Shown here in pieces: positions 1-7,773 of a DNA stretch of 18,803 bases. This stretch comes from an uncultured Campylobacter sp. (GTDB taxonomy: Bacteria; Campylobacterota; Campylobacteria; Campylobacterales; Campylobacteraceae). Each line of letters starts with the position of its first letter. Position 1 is the stretch's first letter. The notes under the pieces are model-generated. The model ran no database searches. It had not been told where the DNA came from and saw nothing but the letters and a program-made list of their open reading frames with translations. A program made the translations under genes and the position numbers. The stretch covers positions 1 to 18,803 of the forward strand of contig NZ_CALIJA010000009.1 in NCBI RefSeq assembly GCF_938017615.1, read 5' to 3'.

Positions 1-51
1 ATTCCAAGTGAAAACAAAAGCAAAATTCTAAGAATTTCAAGCGAAAAATCT

Positions 52-142
52 GGGCTTTCAGTTGTGTTTGAAATGGCAAAGGGCTTTTGGAGCTGTTTAA
101 TTAAAATAACAGAGGGCTTTCAGAGGTGCTTGAAATAACAGA
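52..142. repeat. Degenerate tandem repeat, about 29-33 bp, three copies plus a fourth partial
   Basis: Three consecutive units begin with GGGCTTT at 52, 81 and 114, and the first and third are both 29 bases long. The third ends in TTGAAATAACAGA. The second ends in the related AAAATAACAGA and the first in TTGAAATGGCAAA. A fourth, more divergent unit begins at 143 (GAGCTTCCGG) and forms the left arm of the terminator that follows. The spacing is too short and the copies too unequal for a CRISPR array, and no gene is visible here. Confidence 0.55.
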
Positions 143-144
143 GA

Positions 145-182
145 GCTTCCGGTAGCTTTAATGCTGCCGGAAGCCCTTTTTA
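145..182 (+). terminator. Rho-independent terminator of a gene left of the window
   Basis: The left arm GCTTCCGGTAGC (145-156) pairs with GCTGCCGGAAGC (163-174) over 12 bp with one G-U wobble. The loop is six bases and a T-run follows (CCTTTTTAT). There is no T-run on the opposite side, so it acts on plus-strand transcripts. The only candidate is a gene upstream of position 1. Confidence 0.75.
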
Positions 183-331
183 TAGTTTATGTATCTCTTA
201 CGCTCGAAAGCTCGAAATCTCGCTTACAAAAAGTCCAAAACCTCAAAAGATTCTGTTAGCTTATTCGCATGTTCCGTAATGCTTTGTCCTGGGCTCGCCG
301 CGGTTAAATTTTAACGCTTTCGCGTTTCTCG

Positions 332-361
332 CCGCTAAGCTTAGTGGACCAAGCTTAGCGG
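332..361 (-). terminator. Perfect 11-bp inverted repeat spanning the htrA stop codon; possible terminator
   Basis: CCGCTAAGCTT (332-342) and AAGCTTAGCGG (351-361) are exact inverse complements around an 8-base loop. The right arm contains the htrA stop codon (355-357). A second small hairpin with a GAAA tetraloop (AACGC-GAAA-GCGTT read on the minus strand, about 313-326) follows. Neither is followed by a clean T-run on the minus strand, so intrinsic termination is uncertain. RNA 3'-end protection is another possible role. Confidence 0.4.
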
Positions 362-1776
362 ATTACAAGACCTTGCGGAATTCCGCGTCTGATAACCCAG
401 ACTAGGGTCTTTTTGCCCTTGTAATCTTTGATGTATCGATCGAAGTCGTCTGAGCTTTTGACATCGTTTTGACCCACTTGGATGATCACGTCGCCTACCT
501 CAAAGCCGTAATCATCGGCTTTTGAGCCATCTTTGACGCTTAAGACGAGGGCACCCGAGACATCGTCGTCGAGGTTATATTTGCGGCGCAAGCTGTCATT
601 TAACGTCCTTAGCTTTAGCCCCTCTATTGCGCTTTTTGAGTCCTCGCCGGCTGAGCCTAAGGTGGTGGAGTCGGATTTCATCGCGTCTAGCTTGATAGTC
701 GTGCTCTTGCTTTTGCCGTCGCGCTCAAATTCTACATCCACTGAGCTTCCTGGAGCCATTGAGCCGATTAAATTTTTTAGCTCGTTGGCGTTTTTGATAG
801 ATTTGCCGTTTATTTTGGTAATCAAATCGCCGCGCTTGATGCCTGCTTTATCGGCAGGCATGTCTTTTTCGACGCTTGAGATTAGCGCGCCCTCTTTGCT
901 TTCATAGAGCTCTTTTTGATCTTTAGACATATCTGAGATCGTAACGCCTATAAAGCCACGCTCGATCTTGCCGTTTGTGATGAGCTTTTCAGCGATCTCT
1001 TTTACCATATTTGAAGGGATCGCAAAGCCTACGCCGTTATTCCCGCCGCCGCGACTTAAAATAGCGGAATTTATTCCCAAAAGCGCACCGCGGCTATCCA
1101 CTAGCGCGCCGCCTGAGTTGCCCGGATTGATCGAAGCGTCGGTTTGGATGAAATTTTCATATTGATTTAACCCGATATTGTTTTTATTTAGCGCCGAGAT
1201 GATGCCTTGAGTGATGGTGCCGCCCACGCCGAAAGGATTTCCGATAGCAAATACAATGTCGCCCTCCATAGCCTTGGACGAGTCGGCAAATTTAACCGCA
1301 GAGAGGTTTTTTTCGTCGATTTTGATGATCGCAAGGTCGGTTTTAGGATCGGTGCCGATTACCTTGGCTTTATATTCCTTATCGCCTTCTAGTAGTGTAA
1401 CTACGATCTCGTCGGCGTTTTCTATTACGTGATTATTCGTTACGATATAGCCGTCTTCAGAGATGATGACGCCAGAGCCTAGCGAGCTTCCCTCGCGCTC
1501 CTGCTGCTGCGGAATGTCAAAGTCGAAAAATTGCTTAAAAAACGGATCGTCAAACATCTGCGACATCGGACTATTGCCTGCTTTGATCTTGGTTTTAGTT
1601 GCGATATTGACGACGGATTTTTTTACGTCCGAAAGCGAGCTGTGATACGAAAGCACCACGTCTTGATTAAAGCCCGGATTTACGCGCTCATAATTGCTTG
1701 GAGCTTCTTTAATGTCGATACTAGCGCCAAAAAGCGCACCTGCTAAAGCTATCGATATGATGATCGATTTTTTCAT
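355..1776 (-). CDS. htrA: Periplasmic serine protease/chaperone HtrA (DegP/DegQ family)
   Basis: This is a periplasmic heat-shock protease and chaperone that degrades or holds misfolded envelope proteins. The 473-residue product starts with a signal peptide (MKKSIII..., hydrophobic to about residue 18). The trypsin-like domain shows the full catalytic triad: His116 in NNHVIEN, Asp147 in DPKTDLAI, and Ser221 in INPGNSGGAL. Two PDZ domains follow, at about 270-360 and 385-470, and the length is typical of DegP/DegQ. The ATG start is supported by AAGGAAG about 6 bases upstream. It is transcribed divergently from cbpA across a 168-base spacer. TATAAT on the minus strand (1817-1812) is a plausible -10 box, without a clear -35 box. 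Confidence 0.97.
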   Translation of the reverse strand: MKKSIIISIALAGALFGASIDIKEAPSNYERVNPGFNQDVVLSYHSSLSDVKKSVVNIATKTKIKAGNSPMSQMFDDPFFKQFFDFDIPQQQEREGSSLGSGVIISEDGYIVTNNHVIENADEIVVTLLEGDKEYKAKVIGTDPKTDLAIIKIDEKNLSAVKFADSSKAMEGDIVFAIGNPFGVGGTITQGIISALNKNNIGLNQYENFIQTDASINPGNSGGALVDSRGALLGINSAILSRGGGNNGVGFAIPSNMVKEIAEKLITNGKIERGFIGVTISDMSKDQKELYESKEGALISSVEKDMPADKAGIKRGDLITKINGKSIKNANELKNLIGSMAPGSSVDVEFERDGKSKSTTIKLDAMKSDSTTLGSAGEDSKSAIEGLKLRTLNDSLRRKYNLDDDVSGALVLSVKDGSKADDYGFEVGDVIIQVGQNDVKSSDDFDRYIKDYKGKKTLVWVIRRGIPQGLVIR

Positions 1777-1878
1777 TTTTGCTTCCTTTGTGATAATGAA
1801 ATTTTGGCAGAATTATAAATTTTGTCCGCTAATATATTCTTAACGCAAAATTAAAATTTATAAATAGAATTTAGCAAA

Positions 1879-1899
1879 CTTGATTGACACTCACTAAAG
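1879..1899 (+). promoter_or_regulatory. HAIR-like HspR operator
   Basis: The sequence is CTTGATT, seven bases (GACACTC), then ACTAAAG. From memory, the HspR-associated inverted repeat is CTTGAGT-N7-ACTCAAG, so each half-site matches 6 of 7 positions with exact spacing. It covers the -35 hexamer of the cbpA promoter and lies directly upstream of the hspR operon, so negative autoregulation by the downstream repressor is the simplest reading. The operator assignment is inference from motif and context. Confidence 0.7.
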
Positions 1900-1913
1900 T
1901 TTTATGATATAAT
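1884..1913 (+). promoter_or_regulatory. Sigma70-type promoter of cbpA-hspR
   Basis: A perfect TTGACA (1884-1889) is followed 18 bases later by a perfect TATAAT (1908-1913), preceded by the extended -10 dinucleotide TG (1905-1906). Transcription would start near 1920, giving a leader of about 25 bases. AAGGA (1935-1939) sits 5 bases before the cbpA ATG. The near-consensus core, overlapped by the HAIR-like operator, fits a strong promoter held down by a repressor. Confidence 0.75.
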
Positions 1914-1944
1914 CTACATAAATTTTAAGATTTTAAGGATTAAA

Positions 1945-2859
1945 ATGGCAAGTACAAGCAGTTTATACGAAACCTTAGGCGTGGATAAATCAGCAAGCGC
2001 CGAGGAGATTAAAAAAGCTTACCGCAGGCTAGCTCGCAAGTATCACCCAGATATCAATAAAGAACCAGGAGCTGAGGATAAATTTAAAGAGATCAACGCC
2101 GCGTATGAAATTTTAAGCGACGAGAAAAAGCGCGCGCAGTATGACCGCCACGGCGACGAGATGTTCGGCGGACAGAATTTCCACGATTTCGCGCAGGGCT
2201 CGGCAAACATGGGCGATCTAAACGACATCCTAAACAGCATTTTCGGCGGCTCTTTCGGCGCAAAAAGCGCAGGCTCGCGCGGTGGATTTAGCTTTAGCAC
2301 ATTCGGCGGTGGCGAGGGTTTTAGTGGCTTTAGCGGCAGTAGTTTCGGTGGCGGCTTTGGCGGCACACAGAGCCTAGATACGCACAGCTCGATTGAAATT
2401 CCTTTTGAAACCGCGATACAAGGCGGTGAGATGAGCGTGCGCGTGGGCGGCGAGACGGTTAAATTTAAAGTACCCGCAGGCATTAACGCAGGAGAGAAAC
2501 TTCGCATCAGAGGCAAGGGGCAAAAATCAGGCGCTCAAAGCGGCGATCTAATTTTGGAAATAAAAATCGCGCCAAGCGCCGAGTACAGCCGCGAAGGCGA
2601 CGATCTTTTCAAAAAGATTGACGTGCCTTTGAAAACGGCGATGTTTGGTGGAAAAGTAGAAATTTCTACGCCGAGCAAAAGCGCAACAATAAAGATCGCA
2701 AAAAATACCAAAAACGGGCAGAAATACCGCCTAAAAGGCTACGGCGTGCAAAACCGCAAGAGTAAAATTTTAGGCGATCTATACGCGGTGGTAAATGTCG
2801 TTTTGCCCGACATCGATTCGCTGGACGAGGACGTCAAAGCCGCGCTGCAAAAGCTATAA
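1945..2859 (+). CDS. cbpA: DnaJ-like co-chaperone CbpA (type II/III J-protein)
   Basis: This 304-residue cytoplasmic J-domain protein stimulates DnaK ATPase and delivers substrates. The J domain is at residues 6-70, with the invariant HPD at 34-36. A Gly/Phe/Ser-rich linker follows at about 75-145, then two DnaJ C-terminal beta domains. The four CxxCxGxG zinc motifs of true DnaJ are absent, which places it with CbpA. AAGGA precedes the ATG. hspR follows after 12 bases, and its ribosome-binding site overlaps the cbpA stop codon, so the two genes are cotranscribed. Regulation is probably through the HAIR-like site upstream. Confidence 0.95.
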   Translation: MASTSSLYETLGVDKSASAEEIKKAYRRLARKYHPDINKEPGAEDKFKEINAAYEILSDEKKRAQYDRHGDEMFGGQNFHDFAQGSANMGDLNDILNSIFGGSFGAKSAGSRGGFSFSTFGGGEGFSGFSGSSFGGGFGGTQSLDTHSSIEIPFETAIQGGEMSVRVGGETVKFKVPAGINAGEKLRIRGKGQKSGAQSGDLILEIKIAPSAEYSREGDDLFKKIDVPLKTAMFGGKVEISTPSKSATIKIAKNTKNGQKYRLKGYGVQNRKSKILGDLYAVVNVVLPDIDSLDEDVKAALQKL

Positions 2860-2871
2860 GGAGGCATCAAA

Positions 2872-3183
2872 ATGCATGATTACGATGAGCCGGTTTATCT
2901 CATATCGATAGTTTCAAAGGTCCTAGATATCCATCCGCAGACGTTGCGGCAATACGAGCGCGAAGGACTCGTAAGCCCGGGGCGCACGGAGGGCAAGATG
3001 CGCCTGTACTCGGCGCATGATATGGACCGCATACGTATGATTTTAAACCTTACAAAGGAGCTTGGCGTCAATCTTGCGGGCGTGGACGTGATCTTTCGCC
3101 TGCAAGAAAGGATCGCCGAGTATGAGCGCGAGATCGAGGAGCTGCGAGCTAAAATTTTAGAGCTTGGCGGAGAGACAGACTAA
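2872..3183 (+). CDS. hspR: Heat-shock repressor HspR (MerR family)
   Basis: HspR is a MerR-type DNA-binding protein that represses chaperone genes, usually with DnaK as co-repressor. The 103-residue product begins YDEPVYLISI and has the MerR helix-turn-helix (IHPQTLRQYEREGLV, about residues 20-35) and the following RLYS wing. A heptad-rich C-terminal helix runs from about residue 75 to the end (LQERIAEYEREIEELRAKI). It is somewhat shorter than the roughly 120 residues I recall for C. jejuni and H. pylori HspR, with little after the coiled coil. Start choice is firm, since AAGGAGG lies about 7 bases upstream. It is probably autoregulatory on the cbpA promoter. Confidence 0.93.
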   Translation: MHDYDEPVYLISIVSKVLDIHPQTLRQYEREGLVSPGRTEGKMRLYSAHDMDRIRMILNLTKELGVNLAGVDVIFRLQERIAEYEREIEELRAKILELGGETD

Positions 3184-3669
3184 GGTTTGCGAAATAAAAA
3201 TTTTAAAGCTCAGCAAAAATCAGATCCTGGTGCTATAAGCTGAGATTTTAATGCTATCAAAAAGCAAGATCGCCTCGTAAGCGTAGATTCAAGCGATAAA
3301 TTTTGATTTTCAGAGAGGATTTGTGGGCGCGTCAAATTTAAAGTTGCGCTAAGCAAACCCAAGTAAATTTACTTGCGATTAAATTTAAAAGCCGTCTTAT
3401 ATAATTTAGCTTTAAAATTTAAAATTTCAAGCCGCGTTAGATTTTAAAATTTTGTCGCGAGCCTCTAAATTTAGCGATAAAGTGCGACATAATTTCTCTA
3501 TTTTTAAGCGGGATTTTAGTAAAATCACATTATGAAATTTACCCGTAAATTTATATGAAAAGATAGATTTCATCGATTATCGCCTCCGGTAAATGGTCGC
3601 GGATAATGTAAAATTTGACAATAAATTTAGCGCTAAATTTTATGCACAATCTTACAAAAAAGGGAGTTA
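3184..3669. other. 486-base gap between hspR and kefB
   Basis: No convincing ORF was seen on either strand; all frames are interrupted at short intervals. The stretch is rich in AAATTTA and AAAATTT words. A weak stem CTCAGC/GCTGAG with a long loop lies at about 3210-3243. The only regulatory signal I would name is the candidate kefB promoter at its right end. Confidence 0.5.
3615..3643 (+). promoter_or_regulatory. Candidate kefB promoter
   Basis: TTGACA (3615-3620) is followed after 17 bases by TTTTAT (3638-3643), a weak -10 match. It lies about 30 bases before the kefB start codon, whose ribosome-binding site is AGGGAG. Such AT-rich matches are expected by chance in this genome, so confidence is low. 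Confidence 0.35.
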
Positions 3670-5301
3670 ATGGAGCTTGTTATAGAGCTATTTCTTGCGA
3701 TCACCGCGCTTGCGATAGTGCTAAATATCGTCTTTAAAATTTTTGAAATTCCCACCATCATCGGCTATATCGTCGCGGGCGTGTGCTTTTCGCAGATCTA
3801 TAGTCTAAGCAGTGTCGAAAACGCCCATATGTCCGAGCTGGCGGAATTTGGCATCGTCTTTTTGATGTTTACCATCGGGCTTGAGTTTAGCTTCCATCAC
3901 CTGATGAGCATGAAAAAGGACGTGTTTTTTAATGGCATACTCCAAGTGCTTGGCACCGGTATTATTCTAGCGCTCATCATCGATCAAGCTTTCGGCGGAA
4001 ACATAAAAACCGTGATGATTATCGGGCTTGCGCTCGCGCTTAGTTCGACGGCGATCGTGCTAAAAACGCTCAACGAAACAGGCGAAATCAACCAAAACTA
4101 CGGGCGCAAGGTGCTTGGCATCCTGCTCTTTCAAGACCTCGCTGTCATTCCCATTTTACTGATGATTGACATATTCGGCTCGACTGACAATACCCCCGTG
4201 AACTATCTAATCTTAAAAACCGCCGTAAGCGCCGCCATAGTGGTAGTGATCCTTTTCGTGCTCGGTAAATTTGCTTTTAACCGCTTCCTCTACTACGTCG
4301 TAAGGACAAATTCTAAAGAAATTTTCATCGCGACCATCCTTTTTACCGTCGTGGGGGCTAGCTTTTTGGCGCATGTTTTTGGCTTTTCATACACGCTGGG
4401 CGCATTCATCGCGGGTATGCTCATCGCAGAAACCGAGTATAAACACGAGATAGAGGCCGATCTGACACCGTTTCGAGACATACTGCTGGGACTTTTTTTT
4501 ATCACGATCGGCATGCAGATAAATTTTGAAGTCATCGTCTCGCACTATGGGCTGATCCTGCTCGCTATTATCGTTATAATGGCGCTTAAAACGGTTATGA
4601 TTTACGCGATCTTATTTCTCTCGACCGGCAAAAGGATAGCGCTAAAAGCGGCGCTATCGCTATGTCAGATAGGTGAGTTTGCGCTTGCGATCTTTTCGCT
4701 ACTGATGAGCCGCGATATGCTAAGTAAGGAAAACGGGCAAATTTTAATTACAGTCGTAACAGCGACGATGATTTTAACGCCGTTTATTCTTAAAAATTTA
4801 AACAAAATCGCCAACCGTTTCGAGTCTAAAGTTGAAAAGCTCGAGGATGAGGAGCATAAAACTCAAATCCCGCCGATGAAAAATCATATCATTGTAGCAG
4901 GCTACGGCAGGATAGGGCAAGAAGTTGTGCTACGCCTTAAAGATCAGGGGCTGCTATACGTAGTCGCCGAGAGCGATTTAGAGCTTGTGGATCTGGGCAA
5001 ATCGCGCGGAGAGAATATATACTTTGTAAATATAATGCAAAAAACTGCGATAGACGAGCTGCATGCGCGCGATGCGTCGGTCATCATCCTAACGATCGCA
5101 AATCAGCAAAAGCTCGACATCGTCGCTAAGATGCTAAACGGATCTAATTTAAAAGCAAATATCATAGTGATGCATACGGGTGCCGATCCACAAAGCGAGC
5201 TGCAGAGCGAATACGGCGAAAATTTTATCTTCGTAAAAAAGGAGAGAGTAGTAGCCAATGCGCTTTTACAAGAGGCGCTGAAATGCAAGCTAACGCAGTA
5301 G
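3670..5301 (+). CDS. kefB: KefB/KefC-type monovalent cation:proton antiporter (CPA2) with RCK/TrkA-N domain
   Basis: This inner-membrane protein probably exchanges K+ (or Na+) for H+. The first 385 or so residues form the CPA2 transport domain with about a dozen hydrophobic segments, including the family segments FMFTIGLEFS (near residue 75), ALALSSTAIVLK and LLFQDLAVIP. The C-terminal part from about residue 404 is a cytoplasmic RCK/TrkA-N regulatory domain whose NAD-binding loop is GYGRIG at 411-416. The 543 residues fall within the family range. The ATG start has AGGGAG about 4 bases upstream. It follows hspR as in C. jejuni, as I recall it, but with a long gap and probably its own promoter. 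Whether glutathione adducts gate it, as in E. coli, cannot be judged. Confidence 0.9.
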   Translation: MELVIELFLAITALAIVLNIVFKIFEIPTIIGYIVAGVCFSQIYSLSSVENAHMSELAEFGIVFLMFTIGLEFSFHHLMSMKKDVFFNGILQVLGTGIILALIIDQAFGGNIKTVMIIGLALALSSTAIVLKTLNETGEINQNYGRKVLGILLFQDLAVIPILLMIDIFGSTDNTPVNYLILKTAVSAAIVVVILFVLGKFAFNRFLYYVVRTNSKEIFIATILFTVVGASFLAHVFGFSYTLGAFIAGMLIAETEYKHEIEADLTPFRDILLGLFFITIGMQINFEVIVSHYGLILLAIIVIMALKTVMIYAILFLSTGKRIALKAALSLCQIGEFALAIFSLLMSRDMLSKENGQILITVVTATMILTPFILKNLNKIANRFESKVEKLEDEEHKTQIPPMKNHIIVAGYGRIGQEVVLRLKDQGLLYVVAESDLELVDLGKSRGENIYFVNIMQKTAIDELHARDASVIILTIANQQKLDIVAKMLNGSNLKANIIVMHTGADPQSELQSEYGENFIFVKKERVVANALLQEALKCKLTQ

Positions 5302-5307
5302 CCTTGA

Positions 5308-5331
5308 GCGTTTAAGATCAAATTTAAACGC
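5308..5331 (+). terminator. 8-bp inverted repeat after kefB; weak terminator candidate
   Basis: GCGTTTAA (5308-5315) and TTAAACGC (5324-5331) form a perfect stem with an 8-base loop, 6 bases after the kefB stop codon. Only a short ATTTG follows, so the T-run is poor. The rest of the roughly 290-base gap to 5594 holds no gene that I can support. Confidence 0.3.
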
Positions 5332-5594
5332 ATTTGCTATGCCTAAAATCTCCACGCTCTTTATTTTCTTACTTCTATACTCAGCTAATTTAAAGCGTTT
5401 TAATGAACGTAGATAAATAGATATATTTAAATGGTGGGCTTGCAAATTTAAAGACGCAAAGTGCTCTGCTTTGGATTGATTTAAATTCTAAATTTAAGCT
5501 GTCATTCCACAGCAAAAGGATACTCCGACAAGGATCTGCTGAAAGAGATTTGAGCGATAAAGTTATTTAAAAATTCGTTTAAATTTTACTAATT

Positions 5595-6698
5595 TCACTC
5601 TTTTATCTCTTTATAAACGCTTAAGTTGCGTGCTAGGCAAACAAGGATAGTAATAACGGACACAGGCGTCACTGCTAGAATATAAAATAAGCCAAAAAAT
5701 AGCCCTATATCGCTAGATTCACTACCGCCGCCGGCAAGCCATAACGCTATAGCCATAATGGGATAATACAAAACCAATGTCATAATCGCAAAATTTTCTA
5801 TCGCGAAAATCGTATTGCTTTTTTCGGGATTTTCTACGAAAAGTTTACTGTATCTGCGTTTTGAAAAGAGAAATATAATCGTGCAAACGGCGCTAACTAT
5901 AAACGCCCAGTGTAATTCATACGAATCTGGTGAAAATAAAATCAAAAAAACCGTTGTCGCAAAACTCGCGAAAGCAAATCTGATCAAACGGTGAAGTTGA
6001 TATTTTTGCTTTAAATTTTTTGCAATTTGTTCTAGAGCTTTGCCGTACTCTAGTGCCTCCTCTTTTCTTTGGATAGATTCTGTTTCAAGGCTCGCGTCAT
6101 TAAATTTTTGCTCAAATTTAGCGGCTTCATCTTGGGTAGCTTGCGCCTCGCCGTTTGTTTTGTTAAAATTTTGCTCGCTGGAAATTTTATCAGCGACCGC
6201 TCCGCCGATTTTTGTCTGCGATTTTGGTGCCGATAGATACACGGTCTCATCGGCGTCAAATTCCGGATTTGCGTTATATGTTGTTATCGCCACCAAAATA
6301 GCGATAAAAATAGCGGGTATAATCTGACGCGTATCCCAGTCTATGTGATATTTTATCTGTAAATAAAATCCGATTAAAGCATAAAGGACGTAAAATATCG
6401 CAGCCACATGTATCCATAAAGGCTTTATCTGCATCGCTAAATAAAAGCAGGGCATATTTTTTATACTTCAGCCTGTTTAGGCAGACGAGTATATTTATCG
6501 TAGATAGCGCGAGCATGCATAAAAAGACATTATGGGCGCATCATGTACAAACGTAAGAAACACGACGATATAAATCAGGAAGGTCAAAAGCGTCCCGAAA
6601 AGCAGATATCTACAAAAGCGAAATCTATCGTAGCTTTTTAAAATTTCTTGCGGAATTTGGCTGATGTCCGCGGGGGTTTTGTCTTTTTGCGTTTGCAT
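5595..6698 (-). pseudogene. Multi-pass membrane protein gene interrupted by two compensating frameshifts; function unknown
   Basis: The gene starts at 6698 (ATG, AAAGGCGG upstream) with MQTQKDKTPADIS and a first hydrophobic segment, then reaches stops in its frame near 6495. Adding one T in the T5 run (plus strand A5, 6521-6525) opens the next frame, which encodes another hydrophobic segment (MLALSTINILVCL). Removing one A in the A6 run (plus strand T6, 6457-6462) returns to the original frame. That frame is open from 6455 to 5595 as a 286-codon ORF with no good ribosome-binding site of its own. The repaired product would be 367 residues with about eight membrane segments. A Glu/Lys/Gln-rich cytoplasmic or periplasmic stretch separates segments 4 and 5. 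I do not recognise a family. It may be a true pseudogene, a slippage-controlled gene or a sequencing error. Confidence 0.6.
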
Positions 6699-6766
6699 TT
6701 TACCGCCTTTCTCGGTTATTTTAGCTCAAATTTTGCTTTTTTACTCCGTAGCGTTTTAAATTTAAT

Positions 6767-6796
6767 GAAGCGAGTTTTTTGACTTGCTTCTTTTTT
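6767..6796 (+). terminator. Plus-strand rho-independent terminator without an assigned gene
   Basis: GAAGCGAGT (6767-6775) pairs with ACTTGCTTC (6782-6790) over 9 bp with one wobble. The loop is TTTTTG, and TTTTTT follows directly (6791-6796). The orientation is plus strand, but the genes on both sides are on the minus strand. The opposite strand has no T-run after the stem. Confidence 0.55.
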
Positions 6797-6853
6797 AGCG
6801 GACAAGCAATCCCGATTTTGCATTAAATTTTTAAAAATGAATACTTACCGGCT

Positions 6854-6885
6854 CCTGCAATTTTATCGATAAAATTTTTAGCAGG
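6854..6885. repeat. Palindrome with flanking inverted pentamer
   Basis: AATTTTATCGATAAAATT (6859-6876) is a perfect 18-base palindrome. CCTGC (6854-6858) and GCAGG (6881-6885) flank it as a second inverted pair. It lies about 80 bases beyond the end of the methyltransferase gene. It could be an RNA stem or a protein-binding site; nothing in the sequence decides which. Confidence 0.4.
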
Positions 6886-6962
6886 CTAAATTTACGCTTC
6901 ATTTCTAGCTAAATTTAGCTTCAAAATTTATCCTGCTTCATTCATAAAATAAGGCAACTAAG

Positions 6963-7771
6963 CTAAAGCTCATCCGTTTTATCCACCCGCACGAACGCCC
7001 AGTGCATAAAATCCCGCTTTGGCTCGTATTTGCCGCTGTTAAAATACTCCGCCAGCCGCGCCTCCTCAGCTTCGCTTAGCTCGCCGCCGAGCATCCAGCG
7101 CGTCTTTTGCACAAACTCCTCCGCACTTTTCGCTCCGCCGCCGTGACACCAGGCTTTAATATAGCCAAGGCTCGGCAGATAGCCCATTTGAAACAAGATG
7201 TTTAAAAGATAGACGAAGCCTGGCTTTTGCTCCACTTCGCGCCCTATCGCATCCAAAATTTCATCATCCACGAAGCTGCCGCCCACCTTAAACGTGATGT
7301 AAAGCGATTTTTTAGTCTTTGAAAGAAGCTTTTTAAGCGCGGCTTTTAGATCGTCCACCTCAAGGCAGCGCGAAGCAAAAACCACGTCGCACTCAGGCAC
7401 GTCAGACCAGTCGTCCTCAAAGGCTTTTTGCGCAAATTTAGCGTTTTTCGCGCCGTAAGCTTTAGCGTTCTCGCGGGCAAACTCTAGCATCCTCGGCGAA
7501 AAGTCGTAGCCGTAAATTTGATCCGTCTTTTTTGCCGCCAGCACGCTTAGCGCCCCGCTCCGCACGCAAAATCAAGCAACGTAGAAACGTCCGCAAAATC
7601 GACCTTATCTATAAATTCTTGCGCGTAGGCGCTTTTCATCACGCCTTCGTTGAAGCTGGGCGCCTTTTTGTCCCAATGCTCGGCCAGTTTTTTGCCGAAT
7701 GAGCTTTTTGCCTTTTGCGCCTTATAAAGCGCGTCAAAGTCGATCTCATCGTAGTTTGAAGGTAGAATCAT
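6963..7771 (-). pseudogene. Class I SAM-dependent methyltransferase gene with one frameshift
   Basis: The first part (7771 to 7539, ATG with AAAGGAT upstream) encodes MILPSNYDEIDFDALYK and reaches the SAM-binding motif I, LLDFACGAG, before a stop. The second part, in another frame, continues from 7565 as GALSVLAAKKTDQIYGYDFSPRM. That is the expected end of motif I and the acidic loop of motif II. One extra G in the G4 run (plus strand C4, 7553-7556) joins them into a continuous 269-residue Rossmann-fold methyltransferase with motif I read as ACGAGALSV. The substrate is unknown. The break falls exactly in the cofactor loop, so as written the enzyme would be inactive. It may be a real lesion or a base-calling error. 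The gene follows the decayed 68-codon ORF. Confidence 0.75.
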
Positions 7772-7773
7772 AA

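Noticed and set aside
52..142. CRISPR array
   Set aside because: The units are contiguous and degenerate, with no unique spacers of constant length, and no cas genes are present.
2043..2516. 157-codon minus-strand ORF opposite cbpA
   Set aside because: Proline-rich shadow of the Gly/Phe linker of a well-identified gene.
5500..5553. Possible gene remnant reading GYSDKDLLKEI then stop on the plus strand
   Set aside because: Only about 18 codons are open and an in-frame stop lies just upstream; this is too short to separate from chance.
6274..6516. 80-codon minus-strand ORF as an independent gene
   Set aside because: Its first third is better explained as the out-of-frame middle of the membrane protein gene, and the rest overlaps that gene in the wrong frame.
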